A stretch of DNA of 64,000 bases, taken from positions 3,970,501 to 4,034,500 of the forward strand of contig NC_065571.1 of NCBI RefSeq assembly GCF_937616625.2. The letters run 5' to 3'. Both the position numbers and the translations under genes were made by a program. The notes below the pieces were generated by a model. It did no database searches, was not told where the DNA came from, and saw only the letters and a program-made list of their open reading frames with translations. Numbering within the stretch: the stretch's first letter is position 1; each line of letters begins with the position of its first letter. Shown here in pieces: positions 32,184-42,927 of this stretch. The DNA is from Mercurialis annua. Its lineage: Eukaryota > Streptophyta > Magnoliopsida > Malpighiales > Euphorbiaceae.

Positions 32184-34915
32184 AATAGACTTTTTAAAAA
32201 AATAGAATTTACTAAATTAAACCGTACAAATTTGTAATGTAAACAACATTTTCCAGCATTACATGAGGGAATCAATTGGGCTATATCTAAAGGATGGACA
32301 GGTTGATTTTCGAAGGCGATATTCTCCGGCTATTCAATCGATTAATTCTCATTATATCTTGCAATTCGATTTGGGATATCTATCATAATATTTGACATCT
32401 GTTATCCAAACTTCAAAAATCTCGTGTTCTATACATACCTCACCGAGTCACCGTTATAATAAAGTAGCACATCAATTAGTTCAATCTGTCAAAGTTATTA
32501 CATAATATTTCTTTTTAGTGTTCTATAGTTTTAATTTTCTTTTGGACTACTTATCATATATAACTATGGTTCATTTAATGTCTATCATTGTCGGGAAAAA
32601 GATGTCGTCATCTGTCAGTGGTAGATCAAGAATATTTTATAGAATGGAAAAATTTGTACTAAAAATTTATAAAATGAATAAAATTGATAAAAAAAAAAAT
32701 TAAAATGGACAATGCTATAATTTTTAAGAAGGACAAGTTATACTATTAAATTATAAATTTATATTTTCTTAAAAAAATTTAAATAATAAAATAGACTATA
32801 CCCACCATAAACTCTTTTTAGGTTCGCCCATGTCTTTTAATTTTGTGGGAATTACATCAACTATTTGAAGACCATCAAGTTCGATGACAAATTATACATA
32901 CATTGTTATCTAAATTAAGTTTAACCTTTTTGAATAATTGAGTTTAGGCTCTTTTTTAGGCTTTTAAAAAGAAAAAATCAACTCAGTTTCATTGAGAAAA
33001 TTGTGAAACAATTACAAACATATTTCGGGAAAGTTTGAGAACCAAATCCGGTGATCTAATAAGGATCGGGCAAATGCACAGTTTGTTTCGCAGATCGCCT
33101 TATAAAAACAAAAAATAAATTAGAGAATTTTTTCGTTGATGAATACAATTTTCTAACAACATATCTCCCACCATTTTGCTCGCGTTTTATAATATCAAAA
33201 ATGACATCCAATAGAAGAAATGTGTGTTCGTTTACGAATAATAATCTAACCATATCTATAAATATAATTAAAAAAATACAAGGATGGTAAAACTCGAGAG
33301 ATTATATTTAAAAGAAAATGCGTGAAATTTTTTGCTTAGAAATTTATTGCATTCCTCCTTGCTATATTAAAAATTTAACATAAACTTTTTGTTCCATCAT
33401 CTTTTTATACAATTCCAATTTTATATTAAAATTTAGTTTTTTATATGGAAGTTTGAACTTTTACGAATGATTAAATTTTCATTGCTTGGCAAAAGAAAAC
33501 CCAGCTCGAATCCGTATATTTAAAATAAACTAATTATAAATTGAAAATAAATGTAATCGCGTTTTATTTTAATTTTATAATCAAACTGAACAAAATCAAA
33601 TTAAAATAGTAGTGAAGGCGGTGGCCAATGGTAATAATGATAAATTAAATTAAAACAGTAATTTTAAAATATTTACTTTTAAAAAAAAAAATTTAAAAAT
33701 AGTTTTAGTCGACAAATTTTATAATCAGCAGATATTTTTGAAATTATTTTCTTTTTTGGTGTTTTCCTAAATTACTCCTTTTAAAAACATAAAGCCCAGT
33801 AAGGTTTGGTAGGGCCATCCCGGACCCCAATTATGGCCCATTAATATTTCTCCAAATTGTATCCGTGGGCTGAGTTAATGTTGTGCTCTCTTCTCTTCTA
33901 CATATTTCTATATCTTCGGCCTATTTCTGCAGAACTGGGTCAGACTCTTTATAGACTAATCCAATATGGGTTCGATTTTTGCAATGTGCACAAAAAAATA
34001 AGTTGCATAAAAGTATAAAATACGTAAAATCTTATATCAAATCAATCAAATTAGTTGGTCGATTTGATTAAATTAAAAAAATTAGGCAAGTTAAACAAGA
34101 ATTCCCGAAGAACTAACCAACCACTTTACATGAAGGCGGAATTGGCCGTCCGTCCTGCCTTTGACAGTAAGTTTCATAAGAGAAAAATGAGGTCTAGATG
34201 TTCCTCTCAAGTTCGCAACTCCATTCATGTCGAATTGATTGTTAGGGTTTTAAAAATGTCGTCAATTTGCTAAAGTATACGATTTATTTTTTGATAAAAT
34301 TAGCGATGTTTTACTTTTGACATAGTCGAAAAGTTTCATTAATTGAAAAGGATGACTCAATTTCCGATCATTATGATTTTTTACTATAACTAGTACTCTT
34401 TTTTGTTTTGGGAAGATTAGCTAATTAAATAAGAAAAATATTAGCATTCTCTAACCCTCAAAATTCCAACTTGTTTTGTATACCCTAGTGCGTCACATAT
34501 TTATATTTTTATTCTGCCGTTTTGTTTATATTTCATGTGGTATAGTCATAACTTTTCTTATTAAAAAAATAACTAACAATTTAACAAATTAATTTGCTCA
34601 TATCTTTTTTACATGTTTATTAAATTATTTAAATTGATTCAACAAAGATAAATGATGGATTTAATAAAAATACAATAAGTTAATATTTAATTGACATTTT
34701 TTAATATTAGTTAGTAAATTATAATTAATTAATTATTGGTAGATTAATTTTTTTGTTACTTAATAGTTTAAAATTTAGAATAATTATTATTTTTATATCT
34801 TTATCTAAGTGAATTAAATTATTAATATTATACACATAAATTGATGAATTTAAATAGTCACATAGTTATTTTGCAATCTTGTTTTAGTTTTACGGTTTTA
34901 AAGTAAAAAAAAAAA
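32184..34915. other. AT-rich intergenic region
   Basis: No coding region or RNA gene is supported. The short open frames (32518, 33056, 34055) have no recognisable domains. A-runs and GGCCCA words occur near 33800-33850. Confidence 0.4.
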
Positions 34916-35318
34916 AAGCAAATTACTCTAATACTCCCCACATATGTCACAGTTCACAGTTTGATGTATCTTTTTTGAAAATCAAATGATTTGATACCTC
35001 AGTTCTAATTTTGCGAGCACTTATAATCTTCGGTTAGGTAGCAAATCGTTAACGGAATTAAATGTGAGGTACCCAATCGTTTGAAATTGAGGTAGCAAAT
35101 CGTTAATATAATTGAAAGTGAGGGACCAAATTGTTAACATAATTGAAAGTGAGATACTAACTCGTTTGAAAGTGGATACCATATTATATAACATAACTAA
35201 CAGAAGCTGCTAATTGTCGATGAAATTAAAATTAAAGTGTCAAATCGTTTGATTTTTATATAAGAGGTAGCAAACTGTGAATTATGAAAAATTTGAGGGG
35301 TCTTAGAGTAATTTGCTA
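34916..35318. mobile_element. GAGCAAATTACT-type MITE, copy 1 (403 bp)
   Basis: The left end AGCAAATTACTCTAATACTC and the right end TCTTAGAGTAATTTGCT are inverted copies extending through TTCACAGTTTGAT/AAACTGTGAATTATG. The interior repeats the words GAAAGTGAG and ACCAAATCGTT. The element sits in an A-run, so the target duplication is ambiguous. It is related to copies at 39856 and 61907. Confidence 0.75.
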
Positions 35319-36964
35319 AAAAAAACAACGGAACGATAAAAGATTACCCCACCCGGCAGTTAATTTTGTTTGGTTCCGCGTTACAGTCTGGATTGGAATT
35401 TTATAGATTGATATTTTAAACAAAAATTGTAGATATACCACAACATTTTTAAATGGATATTTTAAATAATAATTATTTAAAGCCCCATGAGATCTGTTGG
35501 CTATGTAACGAAGTTTATTCCTCCTGGTCTTATAAAATACATATAAACTCATTTATGATGAAAATGTCACCATTTTGTATTGATTTTTAGTTATTTAAGT
35601 TATAATTAAATTGAGTAAGTTAGGGTGCCGTTTGGTGTGTTTGAATGTAGTAAATGAACAATTAAATCCACCAAACTGCATACATAAGGTGGCGTTGATT
35701 TTGGTAGAATTTAATTAGAAACTATATATTATAATGGGCGGTCGACATCAATTCGATATAGATTTTATTTTAACACATATGTCATGTTATATCATAAAGC
35801 ATGTTGGCTGGCCTATTTATTTTATTTCCCAAAAGCCACTATTAGTTTCTTGCTGACCTTGCTCATTAATTCCCTTCAAAAAATAATTCCTCAATATCAT
35901 ATTATTATTTTAATCTCTTTATATTTATATGGATATATAGTGAAATATAATGATATCATATGATTGAAGCTAAAATATTAAATATTATAATGAACAAATT
36001 TATTGTTTTATGCCACTCGATCAAGTCGTTGGATAACAATACTAAATCTTCTAGGTCATTAGTTTTGATTTTAATTTTATGCATGGAAGAAATATAATTT
36101 ATTTATGCTCTAATTATGAAAAATATTTAATTATTCCATTATTTTAATAGCTTGATTAAATTATTAGATACACATTAATAATTATTTACTCTATTACTAC
36201 ATCTTAAACTATATTAAATAGACCAATTCCTTTGTAGATTTATCTCATAAAATTTTAAATATAAAGTTTAGTAGTATGAGAGTATTTAAGTATTAAAAAT
36301 GGACTGCACACAGATTATTACTTTGTTGACAGGTGATAGTTGGGGATTTTGGCATATAAGCAGTGGTACTTCGTGAGTGAATATGATTGCTGGCTCAATT
36401 AATTTTGATAAATTAATACTTAATTGCTCAATTTTCTGTTGGCATCAGCTAGATGTTGAAAAATTAGACATTCCGATTTTTCAGAATGAGATTTTTTTTT
36501 ATGGATAGAATGAGAAAATAATTGAAATATTGATACGCATTTATTAAATATGATAACTCTATAAGTAAAAATTATTTGAATTAAAGTGGGTTAAGAATGC
36601 TTCGTTTGAATTTCTGTCAAAAATAATTTGTAATTCTGTAGGTGTTAACGTGTTAGCAAAAAAACCAAATGTAAAAGTCAACAAAATTAAAAGAACTTCG
36701 TTTGAGAATGTCACGTTATTTGTGTGTCCCATAGAAAGCAAAGTTCTTGAAAGAAAAAAAAACTCCAACCTCCGGTACATAATTTATCGGTTTTGATTAT
36801 TTTACATAAATTAAAAAAAAATATATATTTTAATTATCCATCATGATTGATTTAATTAGTTTTAAGTGTGGACAACAACAAGCATGGAACAAAAGCCAAG
36901 TTTATATTTTGAATACAAGTATTGTTGGAAGCATTTAGAAGAATTGTTAACGTTTGAATTAAGT
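35319..36964. other. AT-rich intergenic region
   Basis: No gene is supported. The word GGTGCCGTTTGGTGTG near 35630 resembles ends of hAT-type MITEs, but I found no partner. Confidence 0.4.
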
Positions 36965-37065
36965 TGGGGCCTGGTGGTAGAATACCGAGGTTAGTTTTTG
37001 GAGGTTTACTCAGGTAGTCCCGCTCCATCCCAAAGGAGTGGTTGAGTTCGATGGGGTTTCCTCAT

Positions 37066-37386
37066 TAACAGAAGAAATGTCTTCTTCTACAAGGAATGCT
37101 GATGCTGCTGCTATTGGTCCAAGCTGAGAGTCATGGATTGATGAGCTGGCATGAAGGTTGCTGAGCTGTATCCAGCTAAGAGTTGATGAGCTGTTCAAGA
37201 TAGTTAACTGCTCTTAATGAATCTGTTCCTGTTTCTGTATCAGATTCATTATTAGTTTGTTAGTTCATTAGCTCACACCTTAAGTGTGTTTTTCCCTCCT
37301 TGTAACTGCCTTACCTGCTGTGGTATAAATAGGCTTATTTGTATTTCTTTTCTTCTTAATGAGAAATACAATTCATTTTCTTAATA
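37066..37386 (+). repeat. 5' LTR of Copia element (321 bp)
   Basis: Begins TAACAGAAGAAATG and ends TTCTTAATA. It is the same length as the 3' LTR and I counted only two differences. It contains GGTATAAATAGG, a TATA box, near its 3' part. A CTCAT copy precedes it (37061-37065). Confidence 0.93.
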
Positions 37387-37398
37387 TGGTATCAGAGC
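37387..37398 (+). other. Primer-binding site (initiator tRNA-Met)
   Basis: TGGTATCAGAGC directly abuts the 5' LTR. It is complementary to the 3' end of the plant initiator tRNA-Met, the usual primer of Copia elements. Confidence 0.9.
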
Positions 37399-37402
37399 TT
37401 AT

Positions 37403-38365
37403 CTTCATGATTTGTTCAAGATTAAAGATCTTGGATCCCTCAAATACTTCCTAGGTTTGGAAGTAGCAAGATCAAAATCTGGAATCAATCTTTGTCAACG
37501 CAAATATGCTCTTGATCTTCTTAAAGATACAGGTTTTACAGACTCTAAGCCTGTTCCTACTCCTATGATCAATTCCAGAAAGCTTTCTAAGTCTGATGGT
37601 GTTCCTATCTCTGATATTCACCACTATAGACAGTTAGTAGGAAAACTGCTATACTTATGCACAACTAGGCCAGATATTCAGTTTGCAATTCAGCAGCTGT
37701 CTCAGTTTATGGATTGTCCTACTGACATTCATCTCAAAGCAGTCTACAGAGTTTTGAGGTACATTAAGTCATCTCCAGGCAGAGGTGTCTTCTTCTCTGC
37801 AACCTCTTCTCTGCAATTACAAGGTTTCACAGACTCAGATTGGGCAGCATGTATGGATACCAGAAAGTCAGTCTCTGGCTACTGTGTCTTTCTTGGTGAA
37901 TCCTTGGTTTCTTGGAAATCTAAAAAGCAGACCACTGTGTCCAGGTCTTCTTCTGAAGCAGAGTATAGAGCATTGGCAACTTTGACTTGTGAACTTCAAT
38001 GGCTTCTGTATTTACTTAAAGATCTTTCTCAGCCTCATTCTCAAGCAGCTCTCATTTTTTGTGACAGCCAATCTGCTCTTCAACTTGCCCATAATCCTGT
38101 ATTTCATGAGCGCACCAAACACATTGAGATTGATTGCCATGTTGTTAGAGATAAACTGCAAAAGAACATAGTTCATCTTTTGCCTGTTGCTTCTTCTGGA
38201 CAATTGGCTGATAGTTTCACTAAGGCATTGGCTCCTACTATGTTTTCTCAAGCTATTTCCAAGCTGGGCCTACAAGATTTGTATGCTCCAGCTTGTGGGG
38301 GTGTAACAGAAGAAATGTCTTCTTCTACAAGGAATGCTGATGCTGCTGCTATTGGTCCAAGCTGA
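37403..38365 (+). pseudogene. Copia pol remnant: C-terminal reverse transcriptase and RNase H
   Basis: The frame enters abruptly, without a start codon, at LHDLFKIKDLGSLKYFLGLE, the C-terminal part of Copia reverse transcriptase. It continues through the connection with RPDIQFAIQQLSQF into RNase H: TDSDWAACMDTRKS, SWKSKKQTTVSRSSSEAEYR and CDSQSALQLAHNP, with ERTKHIEIDCH and the final ADSFTKALA. There are no internal stops. The last residues are read from the 3' LTR. The reverse-transcriptase active site (YVDD region) is missing. Confidence 0.92.
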
Positions 38366-38624
38366 GAGTCATGGATTGATGAGCTGGCATGAAGGTTGCT
38401 GAGCTGTATCCAGCTAAGAGTTGATGAGCTGTTCAAGATAGTTAACTGCTCTTAATGAATCTGTTCTTGTTTCTGTATCAGATTCATTATTAGTTTGTTA
38501 GTTCATTAGCTCACACCTTAAGTGTGTTTTCCCCTCCTTGTAACTGCCTTACCTGCTGTGGTATAAATAGGCTTATTTGTATTTCTTTTCTTCTTAATGA
38601 GAAATACAATTCATTTTCTTAATA
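38304..38624 (+). repeat. 3' LTR of Copia element (321 bp)
   Basis: Preceded by a purine-rich TGTGGGGGTG polypurine tract. It begins TAACAG and ends TTAATA, then CTCAT. It differs from the 5' LTR by one C/T in CTGTT(C/T)TTGTTTC and one T/C in GTGTTTT(T/C)CCC. Confidence 0.93.
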
Positions 38625-38643
38625 CTCATCGCCATAAAAAAAA

Positions 38644-39855
38644 TCTTAATTTTTTTTTGTAATTTTGCTGAATCATTCATATTAAACTATTGTTCATATG
38701 TTTGATTAGTGCGTTTAGTCTCACTATTATTTGTTGATATGGATAAACTGAACAATTTTTTTAATCAAAAGCGGCATATATTATTGATGATCCATAGATT
38801 ATTCGAGAATATTTAGGCCACAAAACTCCACTAAACCCATCTGAAAGAAAAAAGAAACTGTAAAAGCCGAAAATAAATTTTGGGATGTTACTCTAATGGT
38901 TAAATCAGTATAAAGTGGAGAAAGATACTAAAGAATGTAAAAACAGAGTATCGACCCCGAGTGTTACCTATTTTGTATATTTTAGAGCATGTTGACATGG
39001 CAGACTTTGTATTTTAGAGGTGTGATGACGTGTCTAATTTAGTTATATTTTGTATCAGGCGCATTATATGCGGAGACGTCGTTCGTATACGTAGGATATT
39101 AGATGTTCCCTTGTCAGACGTTCTATTATTAGAGGATATCTTGTTTGAAGATTATTGGGGATTTGCTATGTAGGAGCCGAGTTCAACAATGTTAAATTGG
39201 ATCTTTCTTTAAGTTAAAAATTCAATACTGCGGATGTGAGAATTATCTCGGGTCTCTAATGAGACCCCGAAAAGCAGGTTTAGTTTGGGTGTTAGAGCGG
39301 AGATGGACTTATGTTGGTTTTCCGAATCGAATGTTGAGTTAGGCCAGTTTTTCATCTCGGGTGCTTTTGCTGAGGCTGGATTCGATCCGATCTTAGGCCT
39401 AGGCTTTGGACTCTTGCGTTGTTCCGCCTATTTTCTATTATGAATTATGAATTAAAGGAAGTAAATTAATTAATAATTATTGCAAATAATCTGTAAACTA
39501 ATGTAACTTGCGTCATTCAATTGTATTATGAAATGTTTAATTTTCCCATAATGTTATGGTTGATGAAAAGTATAGTAATTGATGTTTGAGTGAAGGAATT
39601 GAAAATTGATTAGAGTTTGAGTGAGGTTTATAATGAAAGGGACTAGTTACAAAGAGAGAAAGTTGGAAGAAAAGAAGGAAGTTTCATTTTAATGGAAGTG
39701 ATTAAGTGTGGGGCTGTGGATTTGCATGGATATGCAAAATCCTAACCACTTTTATGAATTAGGGTCAACAAACCTAATCTTACTTTACTAAAATTCCCAC
39801 CTCCATTATTGATTACTCCATTAGCAGGGAGCATATATATATAAAAAAAAATACA
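38644..39855. other. Intergenic region with a GC-richer block
   Basis: Positions about 38940-39430 are less AT-rich and contain phrases such as GGGTCTCTAATGAGACCCCG (a hairpin) and several GATCC/TCCG words, unlike the neighbours. This may be a fragment of an LTR retrotransposon or another old insertion; no coding domain is recognisable. Confidence 0.35.
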
Positions 39856-40239
39856 GAGCAAATTACTTTAAAACCTCTCACGTTTACCGTAATTCACAGT
39901 TTGATATCTATTATTTGAAAATCAAACAATTCGATATTTCAATTTTGATTTTATAACCTATAAGAAACTTCTATTAAATATAGGTACTAAATCATTGACG
40001 AAATAAAATGTGAGATACCAAATTGTTTACATAATTAAAACTGAGTTACCAAATCGTTTATATAATTGAAACTGAGGTACCAAATCGTTTGAAAGTAAAT
40101 TATAAATTATTAACGGAACTAACAGAAGGGGTTTATAGTTTTCAAAATCAAAACAAAGGTACCAAATCGTTTGATTATAAAACAAGAGGTACCAACTGTA
40201 AATTATGACAAACGTGAGGGGTCTTAAAGTAATTTGCTC
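39856..40239. mobile_element. GAGCAAATTACT-type MITE, copy 2 (384 bp)
   Basis: GAGCAAATTACTTTAAAACC at the left and CTTAAAGTAATTTGCTC at the right are inverted copies, continuing through ACAGTTTG/CAACTGTAAATTATGAC. Direct repeats AAAAATACA and AAAAATATG flank it (7 of 9 matching). The interior holds repeats of GAGGTACCAAATCGTTT. Confidence 0.8.
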
Positions 40240-40989
40240 AAAAATATGTTAATTGAACCTGGACCAAATATATCATGCAATATTATGACCAAAAATTTAA
40301 ATAAGACGTGATATATATAATTATTTATAATTATTAATTAAAAGAAATTATAATAACTAATATATTTTATTTTAAAATAATGTAATTTTAATTAATTGAT
40401 AAATGTAAATAATTACATAACATCTCCTATTTTAGATATATGATTCATACTGCTAAATTACAACAAAATATTGGAATTAGCTATTATTATAAAAATTAAA
40501 TTACAATAATTCATAAGGATTTGAATTTTCTTTACCCTTTTATAATATATATATCAAATTTACTCAAAAACAAAATAAAATATTTTGAAAAGTTCAATTC
40601 TAAAATACTCCTACACTTATGATATTATTGTATGCGCCTAAAATATCTTCGCGTTATGTCTTATGGTTTGTACCTCTATTATTGGTGCTCTCTATCAAAG
40701 ACTAGGCTAATTGCTCGAGGCTTGAATGTCTATTTTTTTGTAATTGTTGGTGACCACCATTATTGTTTCATTAATATAGGATAATAATGATACTTTATGC
40801 ATTTAAACTCAATTGGTTTGAATGAGGAAAGATGCGCGTTTCTATGTGCACATACATTATGGTCATTTTCTTTTAAAAAATCGTGATAAATACGTCAAGT
40901 GTCACACGATAAATGGATGGTTCACAATCCTATATGGTGAACTTGATTCACACAAGAATTTCTCATTGATTATTCATATTGTTCAAGGC

Positions 40990-41250
40990 AAAAAAATCAT
41001 TTATGCCTTCAAAGTTTGTCTACAGAATTAATTGAGCCTCTAATATCCAAAAAAGTTCAAATATGCCCCTAATTTTTTAAAAATAAACAGTCAGACCCCC
41101 GTTTAATTCATAAATGAGACGTTGGGAACTTGCTTGTCAAAATAGAGAGGCATGGTTGTTCACTTTTTAAGATATTAGGGGCATATTTGGACATTAAGAG
41201 TTTACTTAATTCTCAAGTTAAACATTAAGGACATATATGACAAATTCTCC
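40990..41250. mobile_element. Foldback MITE, about 260 bp
   Basis: The left side TCATTTATGCCTTCAAAGTT and its continuation GAATTAATTGAG...ATATGCCCCTAAT pair with the inverted right side TCATATATGTCCTTAATGTT and GAATTAAGTAAA...ATATGCCCCTAAT. Exact ends and a target duplication are not fixed. Confidence 0.55.
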
Positions 41251-42800
41251 ATAACAAAACTAATTATAGACTACAAACTGTTGATATTTGAACCATATAA
41301 AAGCAATAAAACTAGTGCATACTTTACCATAAACAAATTATTATAATATTTTTATATTAAATTTGTTATTTGAATAATATTTGCAATAAATCATAATTAT
41401 TTTATAAATAATATTTATTTTTGAAAGAAAAATTTATATCATTGGATAGATTGTAACTTTGGTATAAGAAAGCCATCCAACAATCTAACAAAGGAAATTG
41501 AGAAAATTTAAACTTCCTAAAAACTACTTCCAGTTCATCTATTATACACCAATTAAAAATAAAGTTGAAGGAGTGACTAAATAAAATGTTTTACTGAATA
41601 AGTAATAAAGGGGCAAAAGTGCTGACATTATTAAAGTTGAGGGAGTAAAAAGTAAGAAGTGGAAAAAGTAGAAGTGATTTGTGGATGGGGTAAAGAGTGA
41701 ATAAGCTAAGCCGCGTAAGAGAGGAGAGAGAGTAATCCAATCCAGCTAAGCATGCTTAAAACTTAGTCAAAGTCAAACCTAATTTTCTTCCTCATTAAAA
41801 TGGACACGTGGAGATCCACAGTAGTCTAGAAACACGAGTAACCCAATAAAGCCTGATGTCAACATATGCTTACTTGTGAGACAAGTATAAAAGATTTGAA
41901 TAGTTACTAAACTTCTTTGATCAAAGAAAAAAAGTAGTGATATCATCCCCATATTGACATAATATATTTTTCATTTATTTATAAGTTAAATAGAGCCTGA
42001 GGTGATTCAATAATTTAGCCATACTCTTAATATTTTATATTAATTAATTAAATTTTTTTATAATTATATAAAACAACGCTCGTGAAAAGAATTAAACTCA
42101 CAATCTAACAAAATGCTATATCACTTAAACTATAACTCATAAATTGATAATTTATTTTGTATGTGATTTAAAATACAGATCATCAAACAAATAAAACATT
42201 GATATTTTTAAAAAGGTTTATTTTTTTTATTTTGTTTAATTTTGAATGTAGAAAAGATATTGTTTTAGTACAAAATAGATAAAAAAAATTGATTGGTACA
42301 AGCCAGCCACACCGATTGGTTTAGTTCAAATTAATTTGATTAACTTTTATATTCTCGAACCAAATGCACCACCCTAAATTGTATTTTACCTAAAGTTAAT
42401 TTAATTTGAAAATGAGTAAAAAAGAGTTATTTGCGACAAAAATATAAATTTTAGCGTGCTTTAAAAGTAAATATAAACTTTAAATATTAGTAATAGAAAA
42501 CACATATTATTAATTTTTTAGTAAATAATGTTAATGTGTATATTGAAACATTATATATCACAGTGTCTATATCAATATCGAGGAATAAGTTGTTTGTTTC
42601 AAACTATATAAAAAAATTTCATCTCTGACTATGTTAAAGTTAAAAAAATTGCAAAACACATTAAATTTTTTAAACTTAACAAAATAAAAAGAAGTTTAAA
42701 AAAGTCAACCATTGTATTGTTAAAAGGAATTTGCTAGTTGTACTTCATCCCTCACCAAAGAAAGACACTTATTAAATTCCCATCCTCACTCCAAAACCCT
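41251..42800. promoter_or_regulatory. Upstream region of gibberellin 2-oxidase
   Basis: About 1.5 kb of AT-rich DNA precede the GA2ox TATA box. ACACGTGG lies near 41804. An old SINE copy lies at 42061-42143. The promoter call is by position only. Confidence 0.35.
42061..42143 (-). mobile_element. tRNA-like SINE, degraded copy
   Basis: On the minus strand it reads GAGTTATAGTTTAAGTGATA (A-box side), then GTGAGTTTAATTC in place of the B-box, and CGAGCGTTGTTTTATATAATTA. It follows the order of the 17351-17454 copy with many changes and no A-run. Confidence 0.45.
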
Positions 42801-42813
42801 CTCCCTTTCTCTC

Positions 42814-42821
42814 CTATATTA
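42814..42821 (+). promoter_or_regulatory. TATA box of gibberellin 2-oxidase
   Basis: CTATATTA, 107 nt before the start codon, followed by a pyrimidine-rich leader (CTCTCTCTTTTC and similar). Confidence 0.55.
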
Positions 42822-42927
42822 AGCCTTACAACCAACTCTCTCTTTTCAAACTCCCTTTAGTTTTCATTTTCTTTCTCTCTTTTCTCGCAAACCAAACACA
42901 ACCAAAACACATACATATTTTCTAGCC

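Larger units (their letters stand above)
37066..38624 (+). mobile_element. Internally deleted Copia (Ty1) LTR retrotransposon
   Basis: Two 321-bp LTRs enclose only about 917 bp, with a primer-binding site, the end of the reverse transcriptase and the RNase H. The flanking 5-bp duplication CTCAT (37061-37065, 38625-38629) shows a single integration event of this short form. Gag, protease, integrase and most of the reverse transcriptase are missing, so movement would have needed proteins supplied by another element. The near-identical LTRs show that it is young. Confidence 0.93.
36965..38643 (+). mobile_element. Possible tRNA-like SINE split by the Copia insertion
   Basis: Sequence on either side of the Copia element (36965-37065 and 38630-38643) joins to a short element with an A-box-like CTGGTGGTAGAATACC, reminiscent of tRNA-Gly, a B-box-like GAGTTCGATGGG and a closing A-run. 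If right, the Copia element landed in an older SINE. The boundaries are tentative. Confidence 0.35.
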
